Source: Terriglobia bacterium (lineage in GTDB: Bacteria; Acidobacteriota; Terriglobia; Terriglobales; Acidobacteriaceae). Taken from it: 64,000 bases of DNA. The notes below the pieces were generated by a model. The model saw only the letters and a list, made by a program, of their open reading frames with translations, was not told where the DNA came from and searched no databases. The translations under genes and the position numbers were made by a program. Location of the stretch: the NCBI GenBank assembly GCA_020073665.1, contig JAIQEU010000001.1, positions 62,001 to 126,000 on the forward strand. The letters run 5' to 3'. How positions within the stretch are numbered: position 1 is the stretch's first letter; each line of letters starts with the position of its first letter. This document shows, one piece after another, positions 38,376 through 47,599 of this stretch.

Positions 38376-39518
38376 ATGCTGATCGTCTCTGCCATTGCCG
38401 GCGTTTTGATCATCGCCGCCGTCCTGCTGGACGCGTTTGAAACCATCGTCCTGCCGCGCCGGGTGCAGCGTTCCTTCCGGCTGACAGCGTTGTTTTACCG
38501 CAGCACATGGGTTCCCTGGATGAAGCTGGGGCGGCGCATCCCGTCGCTGACCCGGCGCGAATCGTTCCTTGGATATTTCGGGCCGCTGTCGCTCATCGTG
38601 CTGCTGGTGTGCTGGGCCGGCGGACTGATTTTCGGCTTCGCGTTGCTGCAATATGGACTGGGAGAGCATGTGCAGTTGGGCAACGAGCCCATCACGTTCG
38701 GCATTCTGCTCTACCACAGCGGTGAGACTTTCTTCACCCTGGGCTATGGCGACATCGTCCCCAGCTCCGGAGTGGCGCGGGCGCTGGCGGTGCTCGAAGC
38801 CGGCATGGGATTTGCGTTCCTAGGCGTGGTCATCGGGTATTTGCCGGTGGTGTATGCGTCGTTTGCCTCGCGGGAGATCGAGATCTCGATGCTGGATTCG
38901 CGGGCGGGTTCGCCACCGGCGGCCAGCGAGTTCCTCCGCCGCCTGGGATGCTGCACCGACCAGACCGTGATCGACCAGATCTTTCGCGACTGGGAACGCT
39001 GGTCGGCGGAATTGCTGTCCAGCCACTTGTCCTACTCGGTGCTGACCTTCTTCCGCTCGCAGCACGGCAACCAGTCGTGGCTGGGAGCGTTGACAACCAT
39101 GCTGGACGTCACCTCAGTGGTGATCAGCGGGGTGGACGGGATCCGTCCCGAGCAAGCCAAGCTTACCTTCGCCATGGCCCGGCACGCGGTGGTCGACTTG
39201 GCCCAGGTGCTGCGCGCGCAATACGACCCGCATGCCCACGACCGCCTGCCAGAGAGGGACTTGGAACAGTTGCTCAGCCTGCTGGTCAATGCCGGGGTAC
39301 GCGTGCGACGCGACGCCGAGGCCGAACAGAAGTTGCAGCAGCTACGCCTGCAGTACGAGCCTTATGTCGAGGCCTTGTCGCGCCGTCTCTTGATCGCGCT
39401 GCCATCGTGGATGCCCGCTGAAAAGAAGAAAGATAACTGGCAGGCCGGGCCCTGGGACAAGATCGTGCAGGCCAAGGGGCTGGGCCGGTTGGCAAAGGGG
39501 ATGGACGAGCATTTTTGA
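38376..39518 (+). CDS. Two-helix potassium channel-like protein
   Basis: Membrane protein of 380 residues. The N-terminal 160 residues hold three to four hydrophobic segments and a pore loop with the filter TLGYGD (121-126), close to the TVGYGD of K+ channels (ion_trans_2 type). The C-terminal 200 residues are soluble, helical and rich in Arg/Glu (ADFLRRLGC..., LERDLEQLLSLL). They may form a regulatory domain but do not look like RCK. It lies 62 bases after kdsA on the same strand. The assignment as a channel is good; ion selectivity is inferred. Confidence 0.82.
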   Translation: MLIVSAIAGVLIIAAVLLDAFETIVLPRRVQRSFRLTALFYRSTWVPWMKLGRRIPSLTRRESFLGYFGPLSLIVLLVCWAGGLIFGFALLQYGLGEHVQLGNEPITFGILLYHSGETFFTLGYGDIVPSSGVARALAVLEAGMGFAFLGVVIGYLPVVYASFASREIEISMLDSRAGSPPAASEFLRRLGCCTDQTVIDQIFRDWERWSAELLSSHLSYSVLTFFRSQHGNQSWLGALTTMLDVTSVVISGVDGIRPEQAKLTFAMARHAVVDLAQVLRAQYDPHAHDRLPERDLEQLLSLLVNAGVRVRRDAEAEQKLQQLRLQYEPYVEALSRRLLIALPSWMPAEKKKDNWQAGPWDKIVQAKGLGRLAKGMDEHF

Positions 39519-39546
39519 ACTGCAGTAGCCCGGGGTCAGGAGGCGA

Positions 39547-39564
39547 CGGCGAGTCGCCGACTAC
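39547..39564 (-). repeat. GTAG-REP palindrome (single)
   Basis: CGGCGA-G-TCGCCG (39547-39559) is followed by CTAC, so on the minus strand it reads GTAG then the hairpin. It sits between the channel gene and kdsD. Confidence 0.55.
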
Positions 39565-39593
39565 TGACTTTCTGCTACCATCCTCATTTCCTC

Positions 39594-40610
39594 ATGAAAC
39601 ACACAGGCGAGAACGTCGTCCGCATTGAGGCGGAGGCGCTGCGGGCGCTGGCTGATCGCATTGCCGGACCCATGGCCGAGGCCTTCAACCGCGCTGCCGA
39701 GTTGATCTACAGCTGCACCGGCCGCGTGGTGGTGACCGGCATGGGCAAGAGTGGCCTGATTGCGCGCAAGATCGCAGCCACGCTGAATTCCACCGGCACG
39801 CCTGCGCTGTTCATGCATCCCGTGGAAGCGGTGCATGGAGACCTCGGGATGGTTGTTCGGGGCGATGTGGTGGTGGCGCTTTCGTCTAGCGGCGAGACCG
39901 AAGAAATTCTGCGGCTGCTGGCGACCATCAAGCGGCTGCAGGTGCCGCTGATCAGCTTGACCGGGGATGCGTTGTACGGAAAAGCAGCGGGCGAGGGCGC
40001 CCGCTCCACACCAGCACAAGCAAAATCTACGCTGGCGGCAGCGGCGGATGTGGCCCTGGATTGCTCGGTGGATAAAGAAGCATGCACCCTGGGGTTGGCA
40101 CCAACCGCGTCGACTACCACCATGCTGGCGTTGGGCGATGCGCTGGCCGTTGCGCTCTCGGAGCGCCGCGGATTCAAAGAAGAGGACTTCGCCAACCTGC
40201 ATCCCGGAGGCAAGCTGGGCAAGCGCCTAGCCCGCGTGGAAACGCTGATGCACACTGGCGACGCCGTGCCGCGCGTCACTCCAAAAACCAAAATGATGGA
40301 TGTGATCTACGAGATGTCTCGCAAGAAGTTGGGCGTAACGGCAGTAGTGGAAGGCGAGAAGCTGGTGGGGATCATCAGCGACGGTGACCTGCGGCGTTTG
40401 CTCGAGAAGCGGGGCAAAGACGTGCTTGATCTCACTGCCGGCGAATGCATGAGCGGGCACCCGAAAACCATTGCCGCCGGAGAATTCGCCGCCACCGCGA
40501 TTGCCCTCATGGAAGAGAAGAAGATCACGTCGCTGATGGTGGTCGGCGAAGGCGGCAAGCTGGAAGGAATTGTTCACCTGCACGATTTGTGGGGAACGGA
40601 GATGATGTAG
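39594..40610 (+). CDS. kdsD: Arabinose-5-phosphate isomerase KdsD/KpsF
   Basis: Enzyme of 338 residues that turns ribulose 5-phosphate into arabinose 5-phosphate for KDO synthesis. It has an SIS sugar isomerase domain (VVVTGMGKSGLIARKIAATLNSTG, FMHPVEAVHGDLGM) and two C-terminal CBS domains. Between LTGDALYG and STLAAAADVALD there are about 17 extra residues (125-142), where homologues have only a few. The DNA here is a REP-like palindrome (39986-40005), so the element seems to have inserted in frame and been tolerated. The rest of the gene is intact. Confidence 0.93.
   Translation: MKHTGENVVRIEAEALRALADRIAGPMAEAFNRAAELIYSCTGRVVVTGMGKSGLIARKIAATLNSTGTPALFMHPVEAVHGDLGMVVRGDVVVALSSSGETEEILRLLATIKRLQVPLISLTGDALYGKAAGEGARSTPAQAKSTLAAAADVALDCSVDKEACTLGLAPTASTTTMLALGDALAVALSERRGFKEEDFANLHPGGKLGKRLARVETLMHTGDAVPRVTPKTKMMDVIYEMSRKKLGVTAVVEGEKLVGIISDGDLRRLLEKRGKDVLDLTAGECMSGHPKTIAAGEFAATAIALMEEKKITSLMVVGEGGKLEGIVHLHDLWGTEMM
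39986..40005. repeat. REP-like palindrome inside kdsD
   Basis: AGCGGGCG-AGGG-CGCCCGCT followed by CCACACCA. It has the same core and the same CACAC flank as the palindromes at 22208 and 22304. It lies in the coding frame and encodes the extra residues of KdsD. Confidence 0.6.
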
Positions 40611-40617
40611 GAATTGA

Positions 40618-40727
40618 AGCATTGGGAGATTGAGTCATTGAATCATTGAAAACCGCACTGCGAAGTACAATAGGCAAGGAGCTTGAGATTCGATTGATTC
40701 AATGAGTCAACCTCTCAATGATTCAAT
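40618..40727. repeat. AT-rich inverted repeat pair
   Basis: Two blocks made of ATTGA/TCAAT units (about 40618-40652 and 40694-40727) are arranged as imperfect inverted copies around a 40-base centre, in contrast to the GC-rich surroundings. They lie between kdsD and a small gene. Function unknown. Confidence 0.5.
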
Positions 40728-40730
40728 TTT

Positions 40731-40940
40731 ATGTATCACTACGATCCCAACACGGCGCTGGAAGAATTAACTGAAGAAGCGACTCTACCCAACCCGGTCC
40801 ACGTGCGCGACATGATTCTGCGCAAGCGTCCGGGCCCGGACAAGTCGCTGGAACTGAACCGGCTGTTCCTTGAGTACCAGAAGTTCTTCGGCGAGACGCA
40901 GAAGCTGGGGAAAGAGATTCTGAAGCAGTTAGCAGCATAG
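40731..40940 (+). CDS. Small protein of unknown function
   Basis: Protein of 69 residues: [19 protein letters not shown], then a charged helical stretch ([19 protein letters not shown]) and [12 protein letters not shown]. It is highly charged and probably helical, with no signal peptide. I do not recognise a family. The clear ATG start, balanced amino-acid use and helical periodicity argue that it is real. It lies between kdsD and proS and is followed by a REPIN-like pair. Confidence 0.6.
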   Translation: MYHYDPNTALEELTEEATLPNPVHVRDMILRKRPGPDKSLELNRLFLEYQKFFGETQKLGKEILKQLAA

Positions 40941-40945
40941 TCCGC

Positions 40946-41074
40946 GTAGGGACAGCCGCCTCGGCTGTCCGGTCGCCGCAGGCGACAGCCGTTGCGAGCG
41001 CTACTTCTCTCATCTCAATTTCTACAGCCAGAGTTGCCGGCCTTCGCCCGCGCGGACAGCCGAGGCGGCTGTCT
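40946..41074. repeat. REPIN-like inverted palindrome pair
   Basis: First: GTAG, then GGACAGCCG-CCT-CGGCTGTCC (40946-40970). Second, inverted: GACAGCCG-AGG-CGGCTGTC (41055-41073). A 19-base stretch is shared by both on opposite strands. They flank about 85 bases with no gene, upstream of proS. Confidence 0.65.
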
Positions 41075-41184
41075 CCACGTGGGTAGTGGTGCTCCGATCG
41101 TTTACAATAGCCAATTCCCTTCCGAGAGCGAGAACTAATCCGTCGCTCGGTACTCGGTACTGGGTAGTCGGTATTAACAAAACT

Positions 41185-42954
41185 ATGCATCGCTGGTCAG
41201 AACTCTTCATTCCTACTCTTCGCGAGGCCCCGGCTGACGCCGAGGTCGCCAGTCACAAGTTCCTGGTGCGATCGGGCTACATTCGCCAGCTTTCCGCCGG
41301 GGTCTACTCCTATCTGTTCCTGGGGCAGCGTTCGCTCAACAAAATCATGGGCATCGTGCGCCAGGAGATGGACAAGATCGGGCAGGAGTTCTTTCTGCCG
41401 GCGCTACATCCGCGCGAGTTGTGGGAAGAAAGCGGGCGCTGGTCTGTCATGGGCGACAACATGTTCCGCCTGAAAGATCGTAAGGGCACCGACATGTGTC
41501 TGGGCATGACACATGAAGAAGTCATGACCTCGATCGCGCGTAAGGAACTGCGCAGCTACAAGCAACTGCCGCAGATCTGGTATCAGATCCAGACCAAGTT
41601 TCGCGATGAAGCGCGTCCTAAGGCCGGCCTGCTCCGGGTGCGGCAGTTCACCATGAAGGACGCTTACTCCTTCGACATCGACGCCGCTGGGCTGGATGTC
41701 AGCTATCTGAAACATTACGACGCCTATTGCCGCATCTTCGATCGCTGCGGGCTGAAGTATGTAGTAGTGGAAGCGCACTCCGGGGCCATGGGCGGATCGC
41801 AGTCACATGAATTCATGGTGCGGACGCCGGCTGGCGAAGACCAGATCGTCGGCTGCGAGAGTTGCAGCTACGCCGCCAACCTGGAAAAGGCTACGTCGAA
41901 GCTGGCTCCGGTCGAGGATCTGGCCGCGGCAGGCGACGGCAGGCCGCTCGAAGTCCATACCCCGAATATGAAGACCATCGAGGATGTCTCGAAGTTTCTG
42001 GGGACGTCCCCGAAGAACAACATCAAGACCTTGGCCTACATGGCGGACGAAACCGACCCTGAGAACGGCAAGGCCAAGCTCCGCGCGGTCGTAGCGCTGC
42101 TACGCGGCGATCATCAATTGCATGAGACCAAGCTTTCGAGTGCGCTGGCGGGCCGGCAAACTCGTCCCATGCAAGAAGAGGAAATCAAGCGGTTTTTCGG
42201 TTCTCCGGCCGGATACCTGGGTGCGACGGGAATCGAGTGGGCCAAGGATCTGGGGGACCGCGAACGTCCGGTGCTCCTGGTGGACAAGGCCCTGGAAGGG
42301 CGCGCCAACCTGGTCGGAGGCGCAAACAAAGAAGGTTACCACCTGAAGAATCTGACTCCCGGCCGCGACTTCCAGCCGACCATTTACGCCGACCTGCGCA
42401 CCGTCACCGCGGGGGAAGACTGCAGCAATTGCGGCGGGCGGCTGCGCATCGATACAGCAGTCGAGGTCGGACACATCTTCAAGTTGGGCTACAAGTACTC
42501 CGAGTCCATGGGTGCGCGGGTGCTTGACCGTAACGGCAAGGAAGTAGCGCCGATCATGGGCAGCTATGGCATTGGGATCGAGCGCATCTTGACTGCGGCA
42601 ATCGAACAAAGCAACGATGAGAACGGCTTCTGGCTGCCGCCGCAGATTGCCCCGTTCGAGATCCTGGTCACGCCGACCAATATGAAGGACGACATCCTGA
42701 GCAGCACGGCGCTGGACATCGTGCGGCGGCTGGAGGCGGCGGGATTCGAGGTATTACTGGACGACCGCGACGAACGGCCAGGGGTAAAGTTCAAGGACGC
42801 TGACCTGGTGGGCATACCCTTTCGTGTCACCGTGGGCAAGAAGGTTACCGAAGGCACTGTGGAAGTGGTTCGGCGCTCGACACGCGAAATTCAGGATGCT
42901 AGCATCGCGGCTATAACTGAGTATTTCGAAAAGCTTTTACGGCCGTCGCGCTAG
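41185..42954 (+). CDS. proS: Prolyl-tRNA synthetase ProS
   Basis: Class II aminoacyl-tRNA synthetase of 589 residues charging tRNA-Pro. Motif 1 ([21 protein letters not shown]), motif 2 ([17 protein letters not shown]) and motif 3 ([11 protein letters not shown]) are present. The bacterial INS editing domain lies between motifs 2 and 3 (about 230-400). A further frame runs upstream to 41086, but the ATG at 41185 begins [14 protein letters not shown], the normal N-terminus. No strong ribosome binding site was seen. Confidence 0.96.
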   Translation: MHRWSELFIPTLREAPADAEVASHKFLVRSGYIRQLSAGVYSYLFLGQRSLNKIMGIVRQEMDKIGQEFFLPALHPRELWEESGRWSVMGDNMFRLKDRKGTDMCLGMTHEEVMTSIARKELRSYKQLPQIWYQIQTKFRDEARPKAGLLRVRQFTMKDAYSFDIDAAGLDVSYLKHYDAYCRIFDRCGLKYVVVEAHSGAMGGSQSHEFMVRTPAGEDQIVGCESCSYAANLEKATSKLAPVEDLAAAGDGRPLEVHTPNMKTIEDVSKFLGTSPKNNIKTLAYMADETDPENGKAKLRAVVALLRGDHQLHETKLSSALAGRQTRPMQEEEIKRFFGSPAGYLGATGIEWAKDLGDRERPVLLVDKALEGRANLVGGANKEGYHLKNLTPGRDFQPTIYADLRTVTAGEDCSNCGGRLRIDTAVEVGHIFKLGYKYSESMGARVLDRNGKEVAPIMGSYGIGIERILTAAIEQSNDENGFWLPPQIAPFEILVTPTNMKDDILSSTALDIVRRLEAAGFEVLLDDRDERPGVKFKDADLVGIPFRVTVGKKVTEGTVEVVRRSTREIQDASIAAITEYFEKLLRPSR

Positions 42955-42981
42955 TGGGGAATCGATGACGCGCGGCCGCAA

Positions 42982-43350
42982 ATGGAGCGCGTTATGGGCA
43001 CCATCAAAATGGTTTTGGGAATCCTCGTCATGGTTGCGACCGTGTACCTGATCGCGGAACTGGCGCCGCCATACTTCGCCAACTACCAGTTTCAGGACGC
43101 CATTCGCAACGAGGCCACCCTGAACACTTACAACACCAAGCCGGAAGACGCGATTCGCGACACCATCTACAAGAAAGCGCAGGACTTGGACATCCCGCTG
43201 ACTAAAGAGCAGATCAAAGTGAAGCGCACCGGCCCGTTGGGCAGCGGTTCACTGGTCATCGACGCGGAGTACAGCGTGCACGTGGACCTGCCGGCGTATC
43301 CTCTCGATCTGCAGTTTGAAGCCGCCACCAGCAACAAGGGTGTGTTTTAG
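42982..43350 (+). CDS. Single-pass membrane protein (DUF4845-like)
   Basis: Protein of 122 residues with one N-terminal helix (MVLGILVMVATVYLIAELA) and a small soluble domain with a Lys/Asp-rich alternating pattern (KKAQDLDIPLTKEQIKVKRT, ... LVIDAEYSVHVDLP). The layout fits the DUF4845 group of small envelope proteins, a guess from overall form. Start ATG at 42982 or, 12 bases later, ATG GGC. Only 27 bases follow proS, so it may be co-transcribed. Confidence 0.6.
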   Translation: MERVMGTIKMVLGILVMVATVYLIAELAPPYFANYQFQDAIRNEATLNTYNTKPEDAIRDTIYKKAQDLDIPLTKEQIKVKRTGPLGSGSLVIDAEYSVHVDLPAYPLDLQFEAATSNKGVF

Positions 43351-43515
43351 CCGACCCGACCGGACTTACCGTTCCAGGAACCCGGACAGCCACTGGCTAC
43401 TTACGTTCGTAACCTTGTGCTGCGCTCAGGTAACTCCTACCATCCCGCATAGGTAACCCAGGGTTTGAGCGCCACCCCATGTGCGCTCCCACGTCTGAGA
43501 CTTGCGGAGGAGTTT

Positions 43516-44724
43516 GTGAGAGCGAAAAGCAGATTCTTTGTCTTGCTACCAGCGATCGTAGTTGCGATGTTGCTCACCGGCTGCAGCTATCGCTACAAGT
43601 GCAGTACTACCTTTGGCAGCTCTTCCTGCACGCCGTCGGGGGGTGGCATTGGCGGTGGGGGCGGCAACGGTGGCGGTGGCGGAGCCAGCCTCGCGGCGTT
43701 TGTCTATTACGCGGACGACAATGCCGGCACGATTAACGCCATCAGCCTGGACACGACCAGCAATTTCCTGCCGATTTCCGGCTTCGCGAGTCCGACGTTC
43801 ACCTCTGACATTGACGGCGGCATGAAAATCGTGAACTCGAAATTCCTCTATCTGAATCTGATCATCGCCGGCGAAGTGCTGGCATATAGCATCAATCATA
43901 CCGATGGAAGCCTCACGCCTGTTGTCGGCGGTCCGTTTGTGGGGCCGGCGGGCATTTCCATCGCTAGCGATCCAGCCGGGAAGTTCCTCTTTGTCGGCGA
44001 TGAAAATGGAATCGACGTGTGGGCATACACCATCAACCAAACCACTGGGGCGCTGTCTACAGTTCCAGGATCTCCCTTCGCTTACACCGGGCCCTTTTTT
44101 GACCGCATGACGGTCGACGGGAAAGGCAAATTTCTCTACGGGTCGGGGTTTCAGGGTAGCTCGGTAGCCGCCTTCTCTATCGATCAGAGTACGGGTGCGC
44201 TGACTGCCGTTCCAGGCAGCCCGTTCACGTTCAACATCCAGGACGTCAAGGGTGAGGCGAGCGGTAAGTATCTGGTGGGCGTAAGTGGCCAAACTGGTGT
44301 CGGCGGCACCATCGTCGATGACCACATCTATGTCTTCGCAATCGATCAGGTCACAGGTGCGATTTCGCAGGTGAGCGGATCGCCTTTCGCCACCACGTCA
44401 GCCCCCTTCGGGCTAGTCGTGTCTCCGAACGGTAACTTCGTATATACCTTCAATGAAAATACGGGAGGGTCTCTAGATCCGATTGAAGGCTACGGGATCA
44501 ACTCCACAACCGGCGCCCTTACCGCGGTCACAGGCTCTCCGTTTACTGGCCTCTTGCCGTATCCAGGAATATGCTTCTTTGAGGAAACTGGGACTGAGCT
44601 CTTCTGTCATCCGGACTTTGACTTTTCGGTCCTGAATGCCAACGTGACAACCGGGACCATGACCCAAACGATTACTGGCCAGGGCGTAAGCAGTAACTTC
44701 TCGTATGCCGTAACCGACCAATAG
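43516..44724 (+). CDS. Lipoprotein with lactonase-type beta-propeller
   Basis: Lipoprotein of about 402 residues. The signal (VLLPAIVVAMLLTGC) ends in a lipobox LTGC, so the Cys is lipidated. A Gly-rich linker (GGGIGGGGGNGGGGG) leads to a seven-bladed beta-propeller of the 6-phosphogluconolactonase-like family, with repeats such as AYSINHTDGSLTPVVGGPF and AYTINQTTGALSTVPGSPF. Such proteins in Acidobacteriota are mostly uncharacterised, and an enzymatic role is not shown. The GTG at 43516 follows GGAGGAG and is preferred over a frame from 43465. A strong terminator follows. Confidence 0.86.
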   Translation: MRAKSRFFVLLPAIVVAMLLTGCSYRYKCSTTFGSSSCTPSGGGIGGGGGNGGGGGASLAAFVYYADDNAGTINAISLDTTSNFLPISGFASPTFTSDIDGGMKIVNSKFLYLNLIIAGEVLAYSINHTDGSLTPVVGGPFVGPAGISIASDPAGKFLFVGDENGIDVWAYTINQTTGALSTVPGSPFAYTGPFFDRMTVDGKGKFLYGSGFQGSSVAAFSIDQSTGALTAVPGSPFTFNIQDVKGEASGKYLVGVSGQTGVGGTIVDDHIYVFAIDQVTGAISQVSGSPFATTSAPFGLVVSPNGNFVYTFNENTGGSLDPIEGYGINSTTGALTAVTGSPFTGLLPYPGICFFEETGTELFCHPDFDFSVLNANVTTGTMTQTITGQGVSSNFSYAVTDQ

Positions 44725-44750
44725 CTGATTGGAGCGAATCCTCTGTGCTC

Positions 44751-44785
44751 GGGAGTGCGACGTAGATCGCACTCCCTTTTTCTTT
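44751..44785 (+). terminator. Rho-independent terminator
   Basis: A perfect 10-bp stem (GGGAGTGCGA with TCGCACTCCC) and 6-base loop is followed by TTTTTCTTT. It lies 27 bases after the lipoprotein stop codon. Confidence 0.95.
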
Positions 44786-45020
44786 ACTACCTGCTGACCG
44801 GTTTTAGGTTACCTTCGCCGGTACCGTGACCTGTACGAAAGCCCACGGCAATAGCCCTGCCAACACTGTAAAATGTGGATATCCTTCCCGTGAAGTCTAT
44901 GGCTATCTGCGCAAGCAACGGGAATGCTAGAAATCTCGGCGACAGCACGAACTCGGCAGCGTCTAAACGCGTCTAAATGTAGGGGGGGCGGCCCAGAAGA
45001 GCTGGATCCATCCAAATTGC

Positions 45021-47579
45021 GTGACCATTAAGCTCAAAATCCCGAAAGGCAAGCCGCCCGCCAAAGCTGGCAAAGGGATCCTCTCTCGCGACCCGGTGAT
45101 CCGGATTGCCGTGTTCGCCTTCTTGCTGCTGGCGCTGTCGTTCGGAGGAATGTTTTCGTACTACTACGTCAAGTACGACTACATCATTGACCAGAAGTTC
45201 AAGGGCTCGGTATTCGCCAACTCGGCCAAGATTTATGCCATCCCGCACGCGGTGCAGGTGGGGGAGAAGATCGAACCCCGGGACATCGCGTCGGAGCTGC
45301 GCCGAGCCGGTTATTCGGACAAAGACGGGCAGTCCCGGATGGGCACGTACCGCTTGCTGGACAAGGGCATCGAGATCAGGCCCGGCCCCGATTCTTACCA
45401 TAGCCCCGAACCCGCCACCATCCATATCACCGCAGGCCAGGTGGACAGCATCACCAGCAGTTCCGGCCAACTGGACGCCTACGAACTGGAGCCCCAGCTA
45501 GTGACGGCGCTGTTCGACGCCGAGCAACGCTCCAAGCGCCAATTGGTGAAGTACGACGAGATTCCCAAGGTGGTGGTCGACGCCGTCACCGCCATTGAGG
45601 ACCGCCGTTTCTTCCAACACGGTGGAGTCAATTACATCCGCCTGCTGGAGGCGGCCTGGGTTGACTTCACCCACCAGCGACATGAGCAGGGCGGGTCCAC
45701 CATCACCATGCAGCTGTCGCGGGCGTTCTTTCTGACGCCGGAAAAAACCGTCAAACGCAAGATGGCCGAGATGGTCATCGCCATCGAACTGGAGCAGAAG
45801 TTCAGCAAGCAGCAGATTTTCGAGTTCTACGCCAATCGCGTGGACCTGGGACAGCGCGGATCCTTTGCCATCGCCGGCCTGGCGGAGGCTTCGCGTTCGT
45901 ATTTCAACAAGGACCTGAAAGATATCTCGATCCCTGAAGCCGCCCTGCTGGCCGGGTTGATCCAGGCGCCCAGCTACTTGTCGCCCTACCGACATCCGGA
46001 GCGGGCGCTGGAGCGGCGCAACGTGGTGCTCGACAGCATGGTCGAAACCCATGCCATCACCAAGGAAGAAGCGGCCAAGGCGAAGGCTACGCCCTTGAAG
46101 CTGGCGCCGCCGAATGTGGAGGCCAGCGACGCGCCTTACTTCGTGGACCTGGTTCGCGACACCGTGATCAGCAGGCTGAACGAGCGCGAGATGAACGACC
46201 AGTCCTACCGCATCTACACCACGCTCAATCCCGAGTTGCAGAAGGCCGCCGCCAATGCCGTCCAAGTGGGCATAAAGCTGGTGGACGATCAAGTCACCAA
46301 GATGCGTACCAAGCGCATCAAGGTATCCAAGGGGAAATTCGAGACTAAGGTGGAACCTGGCCCACAGGCGCAGGTGGCGCTGGTAGCGATGGATCCGCAC
46401 ACCGGCGAGGTTCTCGCCCTGGTCGGCGGGCGCAACTACGGCATGAGCCAGCTGAACCATGCGGTGGCCAGACGTCCCACCGGGTCCATCTTCAAGCCTT
46501 TCGTCTATGCGGCCGCCATGAACACCGCGCTCGACGGAGCGAACCCGGTGTTGACCCCAGCCTCGATGGTCGAAGATCAACCCACCACCTTCACCTACGG
46601 TGATCAGATCTACGAGCCGCGCAACTACAAAGAGGAGTACCACGGAGAAGTGACCGCACGCTTTGCCTTGGCAATGTCGCTCAACAACGCCACGGTCAAG
46701 ATGGCCGAGGAGGTGGGCTACGACAAAGTCGCCGACCTGGCCAAAGCTGCCGGCATCACTTCCGTGAAGGCGACACCGGCGATGGCACTGGGCGCCTACG
46801 ACGCCACCCCTCTGGATATGGCTGCCGCCTACACCGTGTTTGCTAACGGCGGGATGCGCATCTCACCCGCCCTGGTGAATTCGGTACGCAACGCCAACGG
46901 CGACGTGGTGCTCGACTTCAAGACCGACAAACGGCAGGTGCTCGATCCCAGGGTGTCTGCGGTCATGACCAACATGCTGGAGGGCGTGCTCAACTTCGGC
47001 ACCGGCTTTGCAGTGCGGACTCGCGGCTTTAACGCTCCGGCCGCAGGCAAGACGGGCACGTCCCACGACGGCTGGTTCGCCGGCTACACCAGCAACCTGC
47101 TGTGCATCGTGTGGGTCGGATACGACGACTATAGTGACATTCGCCTGAGCGGCGCCCAGACGGCAGCTCCCATCTGGGCCGAGTTCATGAAAAAAGCAGT
47201 GACGCTGCCTGCCTATTCCAATGCCAAGCCTTTTAGCCAGCCCGCAGGGGTAGTCGAGGTACAGTTAGACAAAGTGACCAACCTGCTGGCGACTCCAGCC
47301 TGCCCGGAAACCTATACTGCGGCGTTCATTGCTGGCACCGAGCCGAACCAGACCTGCGATCAGGCCACCGGAGTGAAGGGCTTCTTTTCTCGAGTCTTTG
47401 GCTTGGGAGCGGAAAAACCCTTGCCACCGCCCCCTGCGGGCACCCCGGATGCCGCCAACGAGGACCCGAACAAGAAGAAAAAGAGCTTCTTTGGCAAGAT
47501 CGTTGGTGTCTTTAAGGATGACAAGGCGTCTAACCCGCAGCCTCGCCCCGCCGACAATGCGGGTAATCCGCCACAGTAG
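45021..47579 (+). CDS. mrcB: Class A penicillin-binding protein (PBP1b type)
   Basis: Bifunctional peptidoglycan synthase of 852 residues. One N-terminal membrane helix (AVFAFLLLALSFGGMFSYYY) is followed by a UB2H-like region (about 60-150), which in Escherichia coli PBP1b binds LpoB. The glycosyltransferase 51 domain has catalytic Glu193 in AIEDRRFF. The transpeptidase domain has Ser489 in TGSIFKP, SLN (553-555) and KTGT (677-680). The C-terminal 130 residues are a Pro/Lys-rich tail. Start GTG at 45021 follows no strong ribosome site. The following TPR gene (20 bases on) may encode an envelope partner. Confidence 0.94.
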   Translation: MTIKLKIPKGKPPAKAGKGILSRDPVIRIAVFAFLLLALSFGGMFSYYYVKYDYIIDQKFKGSVFANSAKIYAIPHAVQVGEKIEPRDIASELRRAGYSDKDGQSRMGTYRLLDKGIEIRPGPDSYHSPEPATIHITAGQVDSITSSSGQLDAYELEPQLVTALFDAEQRSKRQLVKYDEIPKVVVDAVTAIEDRRFFQHGGVNYIRLLEAAWVDFTHQRHEQGGSTITMQLSRAFFLTPEKTVKRKMAEMVIAIELEQKFSKQQIFEFYANRVDLGQRGSFAIAGLAEASRSYFNKDLKDISIPEAALLAGLIQAPSYLSPYRHPERALERRNVVLDSMVETHAITKEEAAKAKATPLKLAPPNVEASDAPYFVDLVRDTVISRLNEREMNDQSYRIYTTLNPELQKAAANAVQVGIKLVDDQVTKMRTKRIKVSKGKFETKVEPGPQAQVALVAMDPHTGEVLALVGGRNYGMSQLNHAVARRPTGSIFKPFVYAAAMNTALDGANPVLTPASMVEDQPTTFTYGDQIYEPRNYKEEYHGEVTARFALAMSLNNATVKMAEEVGYDKVADLAKAAGITSVKATPAMALGAYDATPLDMAAAYTVFANGGMRISPALVNSVRNANGDVVLDFKTDKRQVLDPRVSAVMTNMLEGVLNFGTGFAVRTRGFNAPAAGKTGTSHDGWFAGYTSNLLCIVWVGYDDYSDIRLSGAQTAAPIWAEFMKKAVTLPAYSNAKPFSQPAGVVEVQLDKVTNLLATPACPETYTAAFIAGTEPNQTCDQATGVKGFFSRVFGLGAEKPLPPPPAGTPDAANEDPNKKKKSFFGKIVGVFKDDKASNPQPRPADNAGNPPQ

Positions 47580-47599
47580 GCCGCTCCCGGAGGTAAACG

